From: an uncultured Bacteroidota bacterium
GTDB lineage: Bacteria; Bacteroidota; Bacteroidia; 2-12-FULL-35-15
DNA: 17,401 nucleotides
Assembly: GCA_903881065.1 (NCBI GenBank)
Contig: CAIRRW010000178.1
Coordinates: 1 to 17,401, forward strand
Direction: 5' to 3'
Shown here: in pieces, positions 1 to 7,950 of the stretch
Layout: every line of letters begins with the position of its first letter
How positions within the stretch are numbered: the first letter of the stretch is position 1
Notes under the pieces: model-generated
The model's input: the letters and a program-made list of their open reading frames with translations, nothing else
The model's database searches: none
What the model was told of the DNA's origin: nothing
Made by a program: the position numbers and the translations under genes

Positions 1-879
1 CCCGTTACAACGAGGACAGGCAACATAAGGAGAGTTGAATGAAAATAAATTAGGTTGTGGTTCATCATAAGAAATGCCAGTGGAAGGACACATTAAATGG
101 CGGCTGAAAAACTGCACTTTACCATACTCTTCCTCAAAAGTTCCTGTATCAAACGGCTGAACCATGATGATTCCTTTGCCTTGTTTCATTGCCAGCTGCA
201 TCGATTCGTTGATACGCTGACGGGCATCGGCATTCACTTCGAGGCGGTCGATTACAATTTCTATATCGTGAACCTTATAGCGGTCGAGCATTAAATTTTT
301 GGTGAGTTCTTTCACTTCACCATCAACACGAACACGCAAGTAACCCCACTTCTTGATTTGCTCAAACAGTTCTCTGTAATGACCTTTACGACCTTTTACT
401 ACAGGTGCCAGAATAAGGATTTTTTTATCTGTAAACCGTTCCAGTATTAAGTTTATTATCTGGTCGTCGGAATAACGAACCATCTTTTCGCCTGTATTAT
501 AAGAGAACGCATTGGAAGCCCGTGCATACAATAATCTCAGAAAGTCGTATATCTCGGTGATAGTACCTACTGTGGAGCGAGGATTTTTATTTACCGTTTT
601 CTGTTCGATGGAAATTACAGGACTTAATCCGGTAATTTTATCTACATCAGGACGTTCCATATTGCCGAGAAACTGACGGGCATACGCCGAGAAACTTTCT
701 ATATATCTGCGCTGACCCTCTGCATATATGGTATCGAAAGCCAATGACGATTTGCCGCTGCCGCTTAAACCTGTAATTACAACAAGTTTATTGCGAGGAA
801 TGGTTACATCAATGTTTTTAAGATTATGTACCCTTGCGCCACTAACTTCGAGGTTATCTATTTCACTTATTGTGCTCAA
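1..879 (-). CDS. uvrA: UvrA, excinuclease ABC subunit A (N-terminal 293 residues, runs off the window)
   Basis: UvrA is the damage-sensing ATPase of nucleotide excision repair; it loads UvrB onto lesions. I translated the minus strand from the left edge. Visible are the N-terminal ATP-binding segment (N-L-K-N-I at 19-23, Walker A GLSGSGKSS at 37-45), the UvrA signature AFDTIYAEGQRRY near 47-59, SAYARQFLG at 64-72, and the first half of the first zinc module (C264, then C288 and C291 in ACPRCNG). The full protein is usually about 940 residues, so roughly two thirds lies outside. The start is TTG at 877-879: an in-frame TGA sits two codons upstream and the next ATG (N-M-E-R-P-D) lies beyond Walker A. 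Position 267, where a Cys is expected in the CxxC pair, is Thr. Known for the family: DNA repair, cytoplasmic. The identification is firm; only the start codon is inferred. Confidence 0.96.
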   Translation of the reverse strand, partial: MSTISEIDNLEVSGARVHNLKNIDVTIPRNKLVVITGLSGSGKSSLAFDTIYAEGQRRYIESFSAYARQFLGNMERPDVDKITGLSPVISIEQKTVNKNPRSTVGTITEIYDFLRLLYARASNAFSYNTGEKMVRYSDDQIINLILERFTDKKILILAPVVKGRKGHYRELFEQIKKWGYLRVRVDGEVKELTKNLMLDRYKVHDIEIVIDRLEVNADARQRINESMQLAMKQGKGIIMVQPFDTGTFEEEYGKVQFFSRHLMCPSTGISYDEPQPNLFSFNSPYVACPRCNG

Positions 880-901
880 TGTTCAATTTTTATAAAGTTT
901 G

Positions 902-933
902 CAAAGGTAATCAACTATGCGAGTAGTAGCAAA
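902..933 (-). promoter_or_regulatory. Bacteroidota-type promoter of uvrA
   Basis: On the minus strand TTTG (930-933) is followed after 20 bases by TACCTTTG (902-909). This matches the Bacteroidota sigma-ABfr consensus TTTG-N19-TAnnTTTG closely. It lies about 22 bases upstream of the TTG start, so the leader would be very short. No Shine-Dalgarno sequence is visible, which is usual for the phylum. Confidence 0.65.
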
Positions 934-996
934 CTAGTTTATTGCTAAATGTATCTTTAATAAAATGCGAACACTAATGGAGCTTAATTGTTGCAA

Positions 997-1926
997 TTAA
1001 CGTATTACTATCACTTTACTTTTAACAGTTTCCTGTGAGGTGGCGGAAACCATGTACATACCGGAAGATAACTTTATTTGGGAAGCAATATCGATATTAA
1101 TTTCGTCTGAATCAGATGGTGTAATCAAGGTGGAATATACTTTTCTACCTGCCACATCATTTATCATCAGTGTAATTTCTTGACCTTTATTTGATTTAAT
1201 TGTCATATTAAGGTTTTCGCTATTTGTTGGGTTTGGAAATACATTAAAAGTAAAATTAACTTTTTTATTAACAGAAACGATTCTGTAATCTGAATAAGTG
1301 GATTTCCCATTATTATCAGTTTGTTTAAGTCGATAATATGACAATCCATTATAAGGTTTTGAATCAATGAATGAATAATTTCTGATAGAAGTACTGTTTC
1401 CATCGGATTTTATTATGGCAACTGTTTCAAATGTAACCATATTGTTTGTTTTCTCAATAGTAAAAAAGTCATTATTGGTTTCACTTGCTGTTTGCCATAA
1501 AAGTTGAACTTCACAGTTATTAAAATTGGCAGTAAATGATAATAATTCTATAGCAAGCGGCATTATTAAATTTCCATTATTGTCGTACAAACAATTGTTA
1601 CCACTACCATCAGTGAAAGTAATTGTCATATAATCCATTCCAGGAACTGAATATCCGCAGGAATTAGGACAATTTAAATTACCTGAATTACCTGCAATTG
1701 TGCAGTAACAAGTTTGTAATGCACCATTATCGAAATCGTTAAAAGTAAGTGTTACTTCAAATGCATTATTGTTTCCTTGATCCTGAATGTGACTTCTGCA
1801 TTGAGCACTTGCTGTTTCAGTACATGTTAAAAGAACTATTGAAATTACTATGTATAGATAAGATTTCATCGCACTTGTTATTATAAACCTTGTTTTCCTT
1901 ACTCGCTTTTTAATGGTTGACATCAT
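997..1926 (-). CDS. T9SS type A sorting domain-containing protein
   Basis: This is a secreted or surface protein of unknown specific role. Counted from the ATG at 1924-1926, the layout is as follows. There is a basic stretch, then a Sec signal peptide (hydrophobic YLYIVISIVLLT, cleavage near ETASA-QC). Next is a short Cys-rich region (about 42-115) with eight cysteines. A fibronectin-like module typical of T9SS cargo follows (IELLSFTAN... LLWQTASETNNDFFTIEK... YYRLKQTDNNG, about 124-220). Last is the T9SS type A sorting domain (VFPNPTNSENL... ending in VKSKVIVIR). The start is uncertain: the frame is open to a TTG at 1938, ATGs lie at 1926 and 1923, and an ATG at 1869 would give a compact 22-residue signal peptide. 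The C-terminal domain is known to direct export by the type IX system and surface attachment. It stands alone between uvrA and a divergent gene. Confidence 0.88.
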   Translation of the reverse strand: MMSTIKKRVRKTRFIITSAMKSYLYIVISIVLLTCTETASAQCRSHIQDQGNNNAFEVTLTFNDFDNGALQTCYCTIAGNSGNLNCPNSCGYSVPGMDYMTITFTDGSGNNCLYDNNGNLIMPLAIELLSFTANFNNCEVQLLWQTASETNNDFFTIEKTNNMVTFETVAIIKSDGNSTSIRNYSFIDSKPYNGLSYYRLKQTDNNGKSTYSDYRIVSVNKKVNFTFNVFPNPTNSENLNMTIKSNKGQEITLMINDVAGRKVYSTLITPSDSDEINIDIASQIKLSSGMYMVSATSQETVKSKVIVIR

Positions 1927-2206
1927 TAATTTTTCCAATACAAATGAATGGCAATAATTGACTCGCTAAAATGAAGTGAAACACCTATAGCTGTGAGATT
2001 TATCACTACTGCAAATCAAACAAGGCAGAATAATAGTGGTGGGAGATTTAGGAAATTAAATTGAAATACTTTAAATAGTAGTAAAAGTGGAATATGTGTA
2101 ATTAATAAAGTGGACATAAACGGACAAAATGAAGGGATGTGATAAATAATAGGGTTAGGTATTATAATTCTTACTACTTTCGAAGTTGAATTTTAAAACA
2201 TAAACT

Positions 2207-2596
2207 ATGGAAAATCAAGGTACACAGAATCCTCAAAATGCAAATCCTCAATTTCAACAACCCTTTGGACAACCTTTCGGGCAACAGCAATTACCTAATG
2301 CAACAGCCGTATTAGTATTGGGAATAATCTCAATTGTTGGCTGTTTCTGTTATGGAATTATAGGTTTGGTATTAGGTATTATTGCTATCGTTTTATCAAG
2401 CAAGGCTGATAAAATGTATTTGGCAAACCCAGCAATTTATTCCGAAGCATCCTATAAAAATATGAAAGCAGGAAGAATATGTGCTATTGTTGGCACCTGT
2501 TTGTCAGCTTTGTATTTTGTAATTATAATTATCTATATTGCATTTATAGGAACATTACTTTCGGGTATGCCTTGGGAAATGTTTGGTAAACATTAA
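2207..2596 (+). CDS. CCC-motif / DUF4190-like small membrane protein
   Basis: A 129-residue membrane protein. Residues 1-30 form a Gln/Asn/Pro-rich, probably disordered tail with the repeat QQPFGQPFGQQQ. A helical hairpin follows at about 32-62, containing IVGCFCYGIIGLVLGIIAIV. Then come a short loop with a conserved-looking Y-x-N-M-K-A-G-R stretch (83-90) and a second hydrophobic segment at 91-117. The GCFCYG plus glycine-rich helix is how I recognise the Bacteroidota CCC-motif membrane proteins, a DUF4190-like fold. The function of the family is not known. A perfect palindromic terminator follows the stop, and a DUF2752 gene begins just after it. An imperfect -7 box (TACTTTCG) lies about 30 bases upstream. 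Confidence 0.82.
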   Translation: MENQGTQNPQNANPQFQQPFGQPFGQQQLPNATAVLVLGIISIVGCFCYGIIGLVLGIIAIVLSSKADKMYLANPAIYSEASYKNMKAGRICAIVGTCLSALYFVIIIIYIAFIGTLLSGMPWEMFGKH

Positions 2597-2614
2597 TCAT
2601 TTATTTGCTTCAAT

Positions 2615-2642
2615 AAAAAAAGGACGCATGCGTCCTTTTTTT
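2615..2642. terminator. Perfect 28-bp palindrome, intrinsic terminator between the CCC-motif and DUF2752 genes
   Basis: Seven A, GGACGCATGCGTCC, seven T: the entire element is its own reverse complement, so it can terminate in either direction. It starts 19 bases after the stop of the upstream gene. It ends only 13 bases before the ATG of the next gene. Confidence 0.85.
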
Positions 2643-2655
2643 ATTTCTTAAACCA

Positions 2656-2952
2656 ATGAATCAATTAGCTGACTGGCTCGAAAAACATCAAATGACTTGT
2701 TTTTACAGGCAAATCTCCGGTATCGATTGTCCCGGGTGTGGTATGCAGCGTTCATTTATCTGCTTGGTAAGAGGCGATTTCGCATATAGTTTTCAGTACT
2801 ATCCTGCGTTATTACCTGTGTTATTTACCTTAACTTTAACCGCATTACATTTATTCTTTAAGTTTAAAAATGGTGCTTCGTTTATTAAGTATTCTTTTTT
2901 ATTAACCATTTCAATTGTTGTTGTCAGTTATATCATAAAATTAATCAGATGA
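2656..2952 (+). CDS. DUF2752 domain-containing membrane protein
   Basis: A 98-residue protein with the DUF2752 hallmark CPGCGMQR at residues 25-32, preceded by C15, then hydrophobic segments at about 48-68 and 78-96. The family is small, integral to the inner membrane and of unknown function; the two motif cysteines suggest metal or redox chemistry, which is inference. The gene starts 13 bases after a strong terminator, and its stop overlaps the start of the next gene (ATGA), so it is translationally coupled to the NAD(P)HX repair gene. No distinct promoter is visible in the short gap. Confidence 0.88.
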   Translation: MNQLADWLEKHQMTCFYRQISGIDCPGCGMQRSFICLVRGDFAYSFQYYPALLPVLFTLTLTALHLFFKFKNGASFIKYSFLLTISIVVVSYIIKLIR

Positions 2953-4478
2953 AAATATTTTCAGTAGAGCAGATACGCGGGGCGGATTATTACACGATTG
3001 AACATGAACCTATTTCTTCATTAGAGTTGATGGGAAGAGCAGCTGATGCCTGTGTCAATAAAATAGTTAGGTTTATAAATGCAGATAATTTTGAGGATAT
3101 AGAAATAATTGTTTTTTGCGGGCTTGGCAACAATGGAGGCGATGGCATGGCTATTGCCAGGTTATTAAATGGTTATGGATACAATCTAAAAATATGTATT
3201 GTTAATCATTCGGAGAAACGAAGCAATGATTTTTCAGCTAATTATAAATTAATTATAGAAGAAAAAATTATACTTAATGAGATACGGTCGGTGGATGATT
3301 TAAAATCATTGTCATTTAATTCTGATGGAAATACATTTATCATAGATGCAATGCTTGGTTCGGGAATTAATAAGCCTGCCGAAGGACTTATTGCTGATTG
3401 TATCAATTATATAAATGCCCAACCGATAAAAGTTATTTCCATTGATTTGCCTTCCGGTTTGTTTTGCGATACAGCTAATAATTCCAAGGATGCAATTGTA
3501 AAGGCGGATTATACATTAAGTTTTCAGTTTCCAAAGTTATCCTTTATGTTTGCAGAGAATGCATCCTATATTGGTGAATACAGTCTGCTGGATATAAAAT
3601 TAAGTGAAGAGTTTATTGATCAAACTTCAACAAAAAATTACTTTGTTACAATTCAGGATGTAAAACCTATGTTGAAGATAAGAAATAAAAATGCGTATAA
3701 AGGAACCTTTGGCCATGCACTTATTGTGGCAGGCAGTAAGGGGAAGATGGGTGCTGCCGTACTTGCTGCCAAAGCGTGTAATCAATCGGGGGCGGGACTT
3801 GTAACCGCTCATATACCTGCTTGCGGATATGATATTATTCAAACTGCACTACCCGAAGTGATGGCTGATGTGGATTTGGAGGATGATTTTATTACTGATA
3901 ATATAAGGATAGAAAAGTATAATGCAATAGGAGTGGGGCCCGGCATAGGTACGGATAAACAAACGGGAAATGTGGTGAAACTATTGATACAGAACAGTAG
4001 TAAGCCGATAGTGTTTGATGCGGATGCAATAAATATACTCTCGGAAAATAAAACATGGCTTTCATTTATCCCTGCCGGCAGTGTATTTACGCCGCATATA
4101 GGCGAGTTTGAAAGATTGGTTGGCAAGGTATCTCATTCAGCGGAAAGATTAAAACAGCAGATTGAATTTTCAGTGAAATACAATGTTTATGTGGTGCTTA
4201 AAGGAGCGCATACTTCTATTTCTTCTCCTCAAGGTGAATTGTTTTTTAATTCAACAGGTAACCCAGGCATGTCTACAGGGGGGAGTGGAGATGTGCTGAC
4301 AGGCATTATTACTTCGTTAATTGCACAGGGATATTCTTCGGGTGAAGCTTGTGTACTTGGTGTATATCTTCATGGTTTGGCGGGCGACTTTGCGGCAACG
4401 GCAAGGACAGAGGAAACGATGGTTGCAGGTGATATAATTGAGTATTTGAGTGATGCATTTAAATTTATAAGGGAATAA
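2949..4478 (+). CDS. nnr: Bifunctional NAD(P)H-hydrate epimerase / ADP-dependent NAD(P)H-hydrate dehydratase
   Basis: This enzyme repairs damaged NADHX and NADPHX: the N-terminal domain epimerises R and S forms, and the C-terminal domain dehydrates the S form using ADP. At 509 residues it is a normal length for the YjeF fusion. The N-terminal domain spans about 1-220 with GLGNNGGDGMAIARLL at 58-73, DAMLGSGIN at 133-141 and SIDLPSG at 164-170. The C-terminal ribokinase-like domain spans about 240-505 with GTFGHALIVAGSKGKMGAA at 252-270, GPGIG at 330-334, FDADAINIL at 356-364, TPHIGEFERL at 381-390 and the phosphate/catalytic loop STGGSGDVLTG at 442-452. The first residues overlap the upstream DUF2752 stop by four bases. 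All catalytic motifs are present, so it should be active in the cytoplasm. Confidence 0.96.
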   Translation: MKIFSVEQIRGADYYTIEHEPISSLELMGRAADACVNKIVRFINADNFEDIEIIVFCGLGNNGGDGMAIARLLNGYGYNLKICIVNHSEKRSNDFSANYKLIIEEKIILNEIRSVDDLKSLSFNSDGNTFIIDAMLGSGINKPAEGLIADCINYINAQPIKVISIDLPSGLFCDTANNSKDAIVKADYTLSFQFPKLSFMFAENASYIGEYSLLDIKLSEEFIDQTSTKNYFVTIQDVKPMLKIRNKNAYKGTFGHALIVAGSKGKMGAAVLAAKACNQSGAGLVTAHIPACGYDIIQTALPEVMADVDLEDDFITDNIRIEKYNAIGVGPGIGTDKQTGNVVKLLIQNSSKPIVFDADAINILSENKTWLSFIPAGSVFTPHIGEFERLVGKVSHSAERLKQQIEFSVKYNVYVVLKGAHTSISSPQGELFFNSTGNPGMSTGGSGDVLTGIITSLIAQGYSSGEACVLGVYLHGLAGDFAATARTEETMVAGDIIEYLSDAFKFIRE

Positions 4479-4493
4479 CTATTGTATACTAGA

Positions 4494-5552
4494 ATGAGAG
4501 CCATTTTTATTGTTTCCTGTTTCTTTTTATTCCTCCTTCCAACAGGTTTTAGTCAAAATCAAAAGGAGTTTTCAGTTTATCTTATTGGTGATGCCGGCGA
4601 AGATACAGTATCGGGCAAAGCATTGCTTATGCTGAAGGATGAACTGCTTAAAAATCCGAACAGTGCTGTAGTTTTTATGGGTGATAATGTATACCCTAGC
4701 GGATTGAAGAAGAATGACCTTAAATCAGAGAAACGGTTGGAATCACAACTTGGTATTTTAAATGAATATAAGGGAGAAGCTCTTTTTATTCCCGGTAATC
4801 ACGATTGGGATGCTCAACAATCGAAAGGATTGAAACGGATAAAGAATCAGGAGCTTTATGTAACGGAGTATCTGAAAACAAAATCGACTGTGGCGAACAA
4901 GGATAAAACTACGTTTATGCCTGCTGATGGCTTGCCGGGACCTACATCGGTGCTGCTTGTTAATGGATTGCGATTGATTACCATCGATTCCCAATGGTTT
5001 TTGCACCGGTATGCCAAAAATACAAATGGTACAATAAGAAATACCAAAAAGGAGTTTTTTGAACAGTTGGAAACGATGCTGAATGAAGCAGAAAAAAACA
5101 AGGAGCAGGTGATAATTACAGCACATCATCCGATGTATACCAATGGAGAACACTCGAAAGGTAAACAGCCATGGCGATTTTTGCTGAACTATACTCCATT
5201 CTTTATTTTCGGGTTGAAAGGTGGCTATGATTACCTGTCGCAGGATTTGGCACAGCCGAAATACAAGCATTTCAGGAACCCGATGCTTAAACTTATCAAT
5301 AAACATAACAATGTACTATATGCTTCGGGACATGAGCATAATTTACAATTTTTTACTGCCGATGGACATAAATATATTGTGAGCGGATGTGGCAGTAAAC
5401 TTACTCCTTTGCAGAATAAGAAGAAGTTTGATTCGGTATTTCAGGATGATACCAAAACAGGGTTTGTGAAATTGGTGTATGAACCTGCCGGAAACCATAA
5501 AACAATAATATATAGAGTAGGAGAGGAGCCGAAATTGCTGGAAGGGTTTTGA
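4494..5552 (+). CDS. Exported metallophosphoesterase (calcineurin-like)
   Basis: A two-metal phosphoesterase with all signature motifs in order. Numbered from the ATG at 4494 they are GDAG (32-35), GDNVYP (63-68), GNHDW (101-105), HHP (211-213) and GHEHN (279-283). The N-terminus MRAIFIVSCFFLFLLPTGFS followed by Q is a Sec signal peptide, so it acts in the periplasm or outer membrane space. The open frame extends back to a TTG at 4482, but the ATG gives a cleaner signal peptide. It begins 15 bases after the nnr stop, so it is probably the last gene of that operon. The substrate cannot be told from sequence; related proteins include purple-acid-phosphatase-like enzymes. No clear terminator follows. 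Confidence 0.92.
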   Translation: MRAIFIVSCFFLFLLPTGFSQNQKEFSVYLIGDAGEDTVSGKALLMLKDELLKNPNSAVVFMGDNVYPSGLKKNDLKSEKRLESQLGILNEYKGEALFIPGNHDWDAQQSKGLKRIKNQELYVTEYLKTKSTVANKDKTTFMPADGLPGPTSVLLVNGLRLITIDSQWFLHRYAKNTNGTIRNTKKEFFEQLETMLNEAEKNKEQVIITAHHPMYTNGEHSKGKQPWRFLLNYTPFFIFGLKGGYDYLSQDLAQPKYKHFRNPMLKLINKHNNVLYASGHEHNLQFFTADGHKYIVSGCGSKLTPLQNKKKFDSVFQDDTKTGFVKLVYEPAGNHKTIIYRVGEEPKLLEGF

Positions 5553-5672
5553 GGTAGTTGTCCAATTAAATTCAATTTTATTTATTTCAATATAAAAAAA
5601 ATTAAACTGACAGCCTTTAGTAGAATACTTTAAAAAATACTTTGTAAATTCATTAGGAGTAAACAAGAAACC

Positions 5673-6245
5673 CTAATCGCCTTTAGCAGTAAAGCTTCGT
5701 TTGCGAAATAATAGTGGATTGTTTTTAGGCATTTCAGTAAATGTAACTTTTGCACCTAAAGTTACATATTCCATACTCCAGGTTTTTCCACCATCGTTGC
5801 TGAATTGCCAGTTATAAGTAGTTCGCACATACTTGCCGTTAATCTTTTCTGCTATGGTTTTTAACTTTACTTCATTCTCAATGCCCCTTCTGGCTTCGAG
5901 TTCCTGCTGAGCCTGTCGGCGTTTTATATGTGTTAAAAGGTTGGCACAAGTTACAATTTCTTCCGAATTCACTTTTTTATTTCACTACAAGTTATCTATA
6001 TATGCCAAAACATTATCCAATATGCCTTTTAAACTTCGTTTCTGAGTATTCTTATTTGCAGCCATTCCCTTTCCACCATTCTTCGATTTGGTTATGGATT
6101 TATCATATATTATTATCTGGTCATCCATCATTTTTAAATCTTTGAACATTGGCGAATAAAAACCTCCACTATTCTTTCTTAAGGCGGCAGTAATTGCCAT
6201 TGATTTGGTTAAAAAATCTCCATCAGTTGCATTCAGTGTAAAATA
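5673..6245 (-). pseudogene. Interrupted FN3-type family protein with two adjacent in-frame stops
   Basis: One minus-strand frame is readable across this interval except for consecutive TAG and TGA codons at 5982-5987. The first part contains DGDFLTKS, then a helical region with SKNGGKGMAANKNTQKRSLK and LDNVLAYIDNL. After the stops it resumes with NKKVNSEEIVTCANLL and a fibronectin-like strand region with FSNDGGKTW. This order resembles a widespread bacterial family in which an N-terminal helical module (K.GG...A...KN..R..L...L..Y) precedes an FN3 domain; the family match is from memory. The frame ends early at TAG just after RKRSFTAKGD, before the W-SDP end seen in the related remnant at 15485-15820. 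No ATG exists upstream of the helical module; the frame opens after TAA at 6246-6248. I read it as a decayed gene. Confidence 0.65.
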
Positions 6246-6350
6246 TTACTTTGGTTTATTATATCCTATCGAAATAGTTAAGATTATAAGTTTAAATTTA
6301 TTCATTACTGTGCTATTTACATTTAGACATTGTTTGCTGTTCCTCATGAA

Positions 6351-6421
6351 TCACTTTGCAGGATTGCGTTTTGTTTTTAGGTAAATAATTGCAATCAAAA
6401 TTAATATTGTAATTTTTTCAT
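6351..6421 (-). pseudogene. Decayed start of a signal-peptide gene downstream of the orphan leader
   Basis: At the position where the intact leader copies meet their start codons there is an ATG (6419-6421) followed by MKKLQY and a stop. The next frame then reads ILILIAIIYLKTKRNPAK before its own stop at 6351-6353. One indel would join these into a signal-peptide-like N-terminus resembling MKK...ILILIAII. It is inferred to be the remains of a gene once driven by this leader; short length keeps confidence low. Confidence 0.35.
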
Positions 6422-6556
6422 TTAGTAATTATCAGAGTTTATAGCGCTAAAGCCGCACTTGTAGTTTGATTTATATTTTCATCAAAGGTTTCTAAAAAAT
6501 TCGGGCCTGATAGTGATTACAAACAAATGAACTAGTGATAGTTTATACTATACAAT

Positions 6557-6595
6557 AAAAACTCCAATTGATATTATAATCAACGGGAGTTTTTT
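6557..6595 (-). terminator. Terminator hairpin in the orphan module
   Basis: AAAAACTCC...TTGAT pairs with ATCAA...GGAGTTTTT around a loop of ATTATA. It is the decayed counterpart of the perfect hairpin at 8084-8121, with an internal mismatch. It follows the S74 3' remnant on the minus strand. Confidence 0.65.
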
Positions 6596-6612
6596 GTTCT
6601 TGTTTTAATTTT

Positions 6613-6654
6613 TTAGTTCTTTTTCAACTCTTCAATTTCTTTCTTCATTCCTTC
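6613..6654 (-). pseudogene. 3'-end remnant of an S74 tail-fibre-like gene
   Basis: The minus strand reads EGMKKEIEELKKN and TAA, matching the last residues EGMKKEIEELKKK of the gene at 8139-10007. Upstream of these codons the similarity stops abruptly. It marks one edge of the duplicated module. Confidence 0.75.
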
Positions 6655-6687
6655 CTTACAAAGAGGAGGCAGAATATGTGATGTATA

Positions 6688-6727
6688 AAAAAACTCCCGC
6701 AAATAGCAATAGTTGAGGGAGTTTTTT
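6688..6727 (-). terminator. Terminator of the beta-propeller-like T9SS gene
   Basis: AAAAAACTCCC and GGGAGTTTTTT form an 11-bp stem around an 18-base loop. It lies 45 bases beyond the stop of the gene at 6773 and carries the ACTCCC/GGGAGT core shared by the other terminators in this window. Confidence 0.75.
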
Positions 6728-6772
6728 ACTTTTTTAGAAAGAGTTAAGTAATCTGGTTAGCTTCCTTTAAAT

Positions 6773-7948
6773 TTACCTTTGAATAATTAGACTATGACTT
6801 TCACTAAAGTCACTTGACGAAACTGTAACCAAATAAACACCATTATTTAAATCTCCAATATCTATTTGAGGGTTGCTTTGAATAAGCATTTCCGATTTAA
6901 CTAAAGCACCATTTACATTATAAATGTTTAATGAAACGTTTTCCATTTTTCTGCTAGTAATTGTTAATGTAATAAAATCAGATGCAGGATTAGGATATAA
7001 CTTAATGTATGAATTTTTATCACCGAACTTATTTAAGCCAGTCAATATCTCTGATAAAGGCATTTTCCAAACACCATAAGGCGACAAATGGATACCTGCA
7101 TAAATATCTGTTCCGTTTATTGTAAAAGCCCAAACAGTAGTATTTACAGGAAAGCCATTACTGGCTGAAGTCCAGTTAGTTCCGTTATCACTCGAAACAA
7201 ATGCTCCGTTAGCTGTTCCTGCTATTATATCCGTTCCGCTAACAATTAATGAATATATGTCAGTATTAGTTAATCCATTACTAACCGAAGTCCAAAGTCC
7301 ACCATTGTTAGTAGATAAAAAGACTCCACCACTGGTTCCTGCAAAGATATTGGAACCTTTGACAACTATTGCTCGTACATCATTATTTGTTAACCCAGTA
7401 TTTACCGCAGCCCAATTTCCGCCATTGTTGGTAGATAAATACATACCGTGATTAGAAGCTCCCAAAAACAAATTTGATCCACTTACTGCCAATGCCTGAA
7501 CTTGATTTGTGAAACCTGTGTTAGCAGCGGTCCATAGCCCACCATTATTACTTGAAACAAACACACCACTGTTGGTTCCGGCAAAAATATTTGCCCCATT
7601 TATAAGTAATGCATTAATAGTAGTATTTGTTAATCCATTATTTACCGAAACCCAAGACCCACCGTTATTGGAGGATAAAAAGATTCCTGCGCCACCTGCA
7701 AAGATATTTGATCCACTAATAGAAATGGCACTTATGCCTGTGCTCGTCTGTCCATTATTTACTGTTGACCAACTAGCGCCATTATCATTTGATAAATTCA
7801 CACCGTCGCTACCAGTACCTGCATAAACATTTACCCCATCCGAAGCAAGTGCATAAACATTTTGATTAGAACTAGTTTGTTGCCATTGGGCATTTGATAT
7901 AGTCGTTACCGCAAGTAATGCGATTGTTAAAAATGTAGTCTTTTTCAT
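6773..7948 (-). CDS. T9SS type A sorting domain protein with BNR/beta-propeller-like repeats
   Basis: A 391-residue secreted protein. Residues 1-20 are a signal peptide (MKKTTFLTIALLAVTTISNA). Residues 25-300 hold about six repeats of roughly 40 residues, each with an I/V-F-A-G-T strand and an Asp-box-like SxNNGxxW turn; these turns fall near 52, 91, 132, 171, 212 and 251. Such repeats fold as a beta-propeller in sialidases and sortilin-like proteins. Residues 315-391 are the T9SS type A domain (LYPNPASDFITLTI to HSLIIQR), so the protein should be surface-attached or released. The repeats align so well that internal duplication is clear. No sialidase active-site residues can be assigned, so a binding role is more likely than hydrolysis. 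It is preceded by the conserved leader at 7951-8083 and followed by its own terminator. Confidence 0.92.
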   Translation of the reverse strand: MKKTTFLTIALLAVTTISNAQWQQTSSNQNVYALASDGVNVYAGTGSDGVNLSNDNGASWSTVNNGQTSTGISAISISGSNIFAGGAGIFLSSNNGGSWVSVNNGLTNTTINALLINGANIFAGTNSGVFVSSNNGGLWTAANTGFTNQVQALAVSGSNLFLGASNHGMYLSTNNGGNWAAVNTGLTNNDVRAIVVKGSNIFAGTSGGVFLSTNNGGLWTSVSNGLTNTDIYSLIVSGTDIIAGTANGAFVSSDNGTNWTSASNGFPVNTTVWAFTINGTDIYAGIHLSPYGVWKMPLSEILTGLNKFGDKNSYIKLYPNPASDFITLTITSRKMENVSLNIYNVNGALVKSEMLIQSNPQIDIGDLNNGVYLVTVSSSDFSESHSLIIQR

Positions 7949-7950
7949 AT

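Larger units (their letters stand above)
6422..6654 (-). repeat. Orphan copy of the intergenic module at 7951-8180 (leader, promoter region, terminator, tail-fibre gene 3' end)
   Basis: This segment aligns along its length with 7951-8180. The stretch around ACTAGTGATAGTTTATACTA is almost identical in the two copies. It contains, read on the minus strand, the 3' end of an S74-type gene, a terminator, an upstream region with ACCTTTGATG, and a leader hairpin (6443-6459; stem AGTGC/GCGCT kept by one G-U pair, loop GGCTTTA). The duplication therefore took the end of one gene and the regulatory region of the next. Nothing functional remains downstream of it. Confidence 0.8.

Noticed and set aside
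984..1000. Hairpin TTAATTG/CAATTAA at the end of the first T9SS gene
   Set aside because: Seven A-T rich pairs overlapping the stop codon with no T run; too weak to call a terminator.
4758..5306. 182-codon minus ORF inside the phosphoesterase gene
   Set aside because: It is antisense to a gene with all catalytic motifs and has no recognisable domain.
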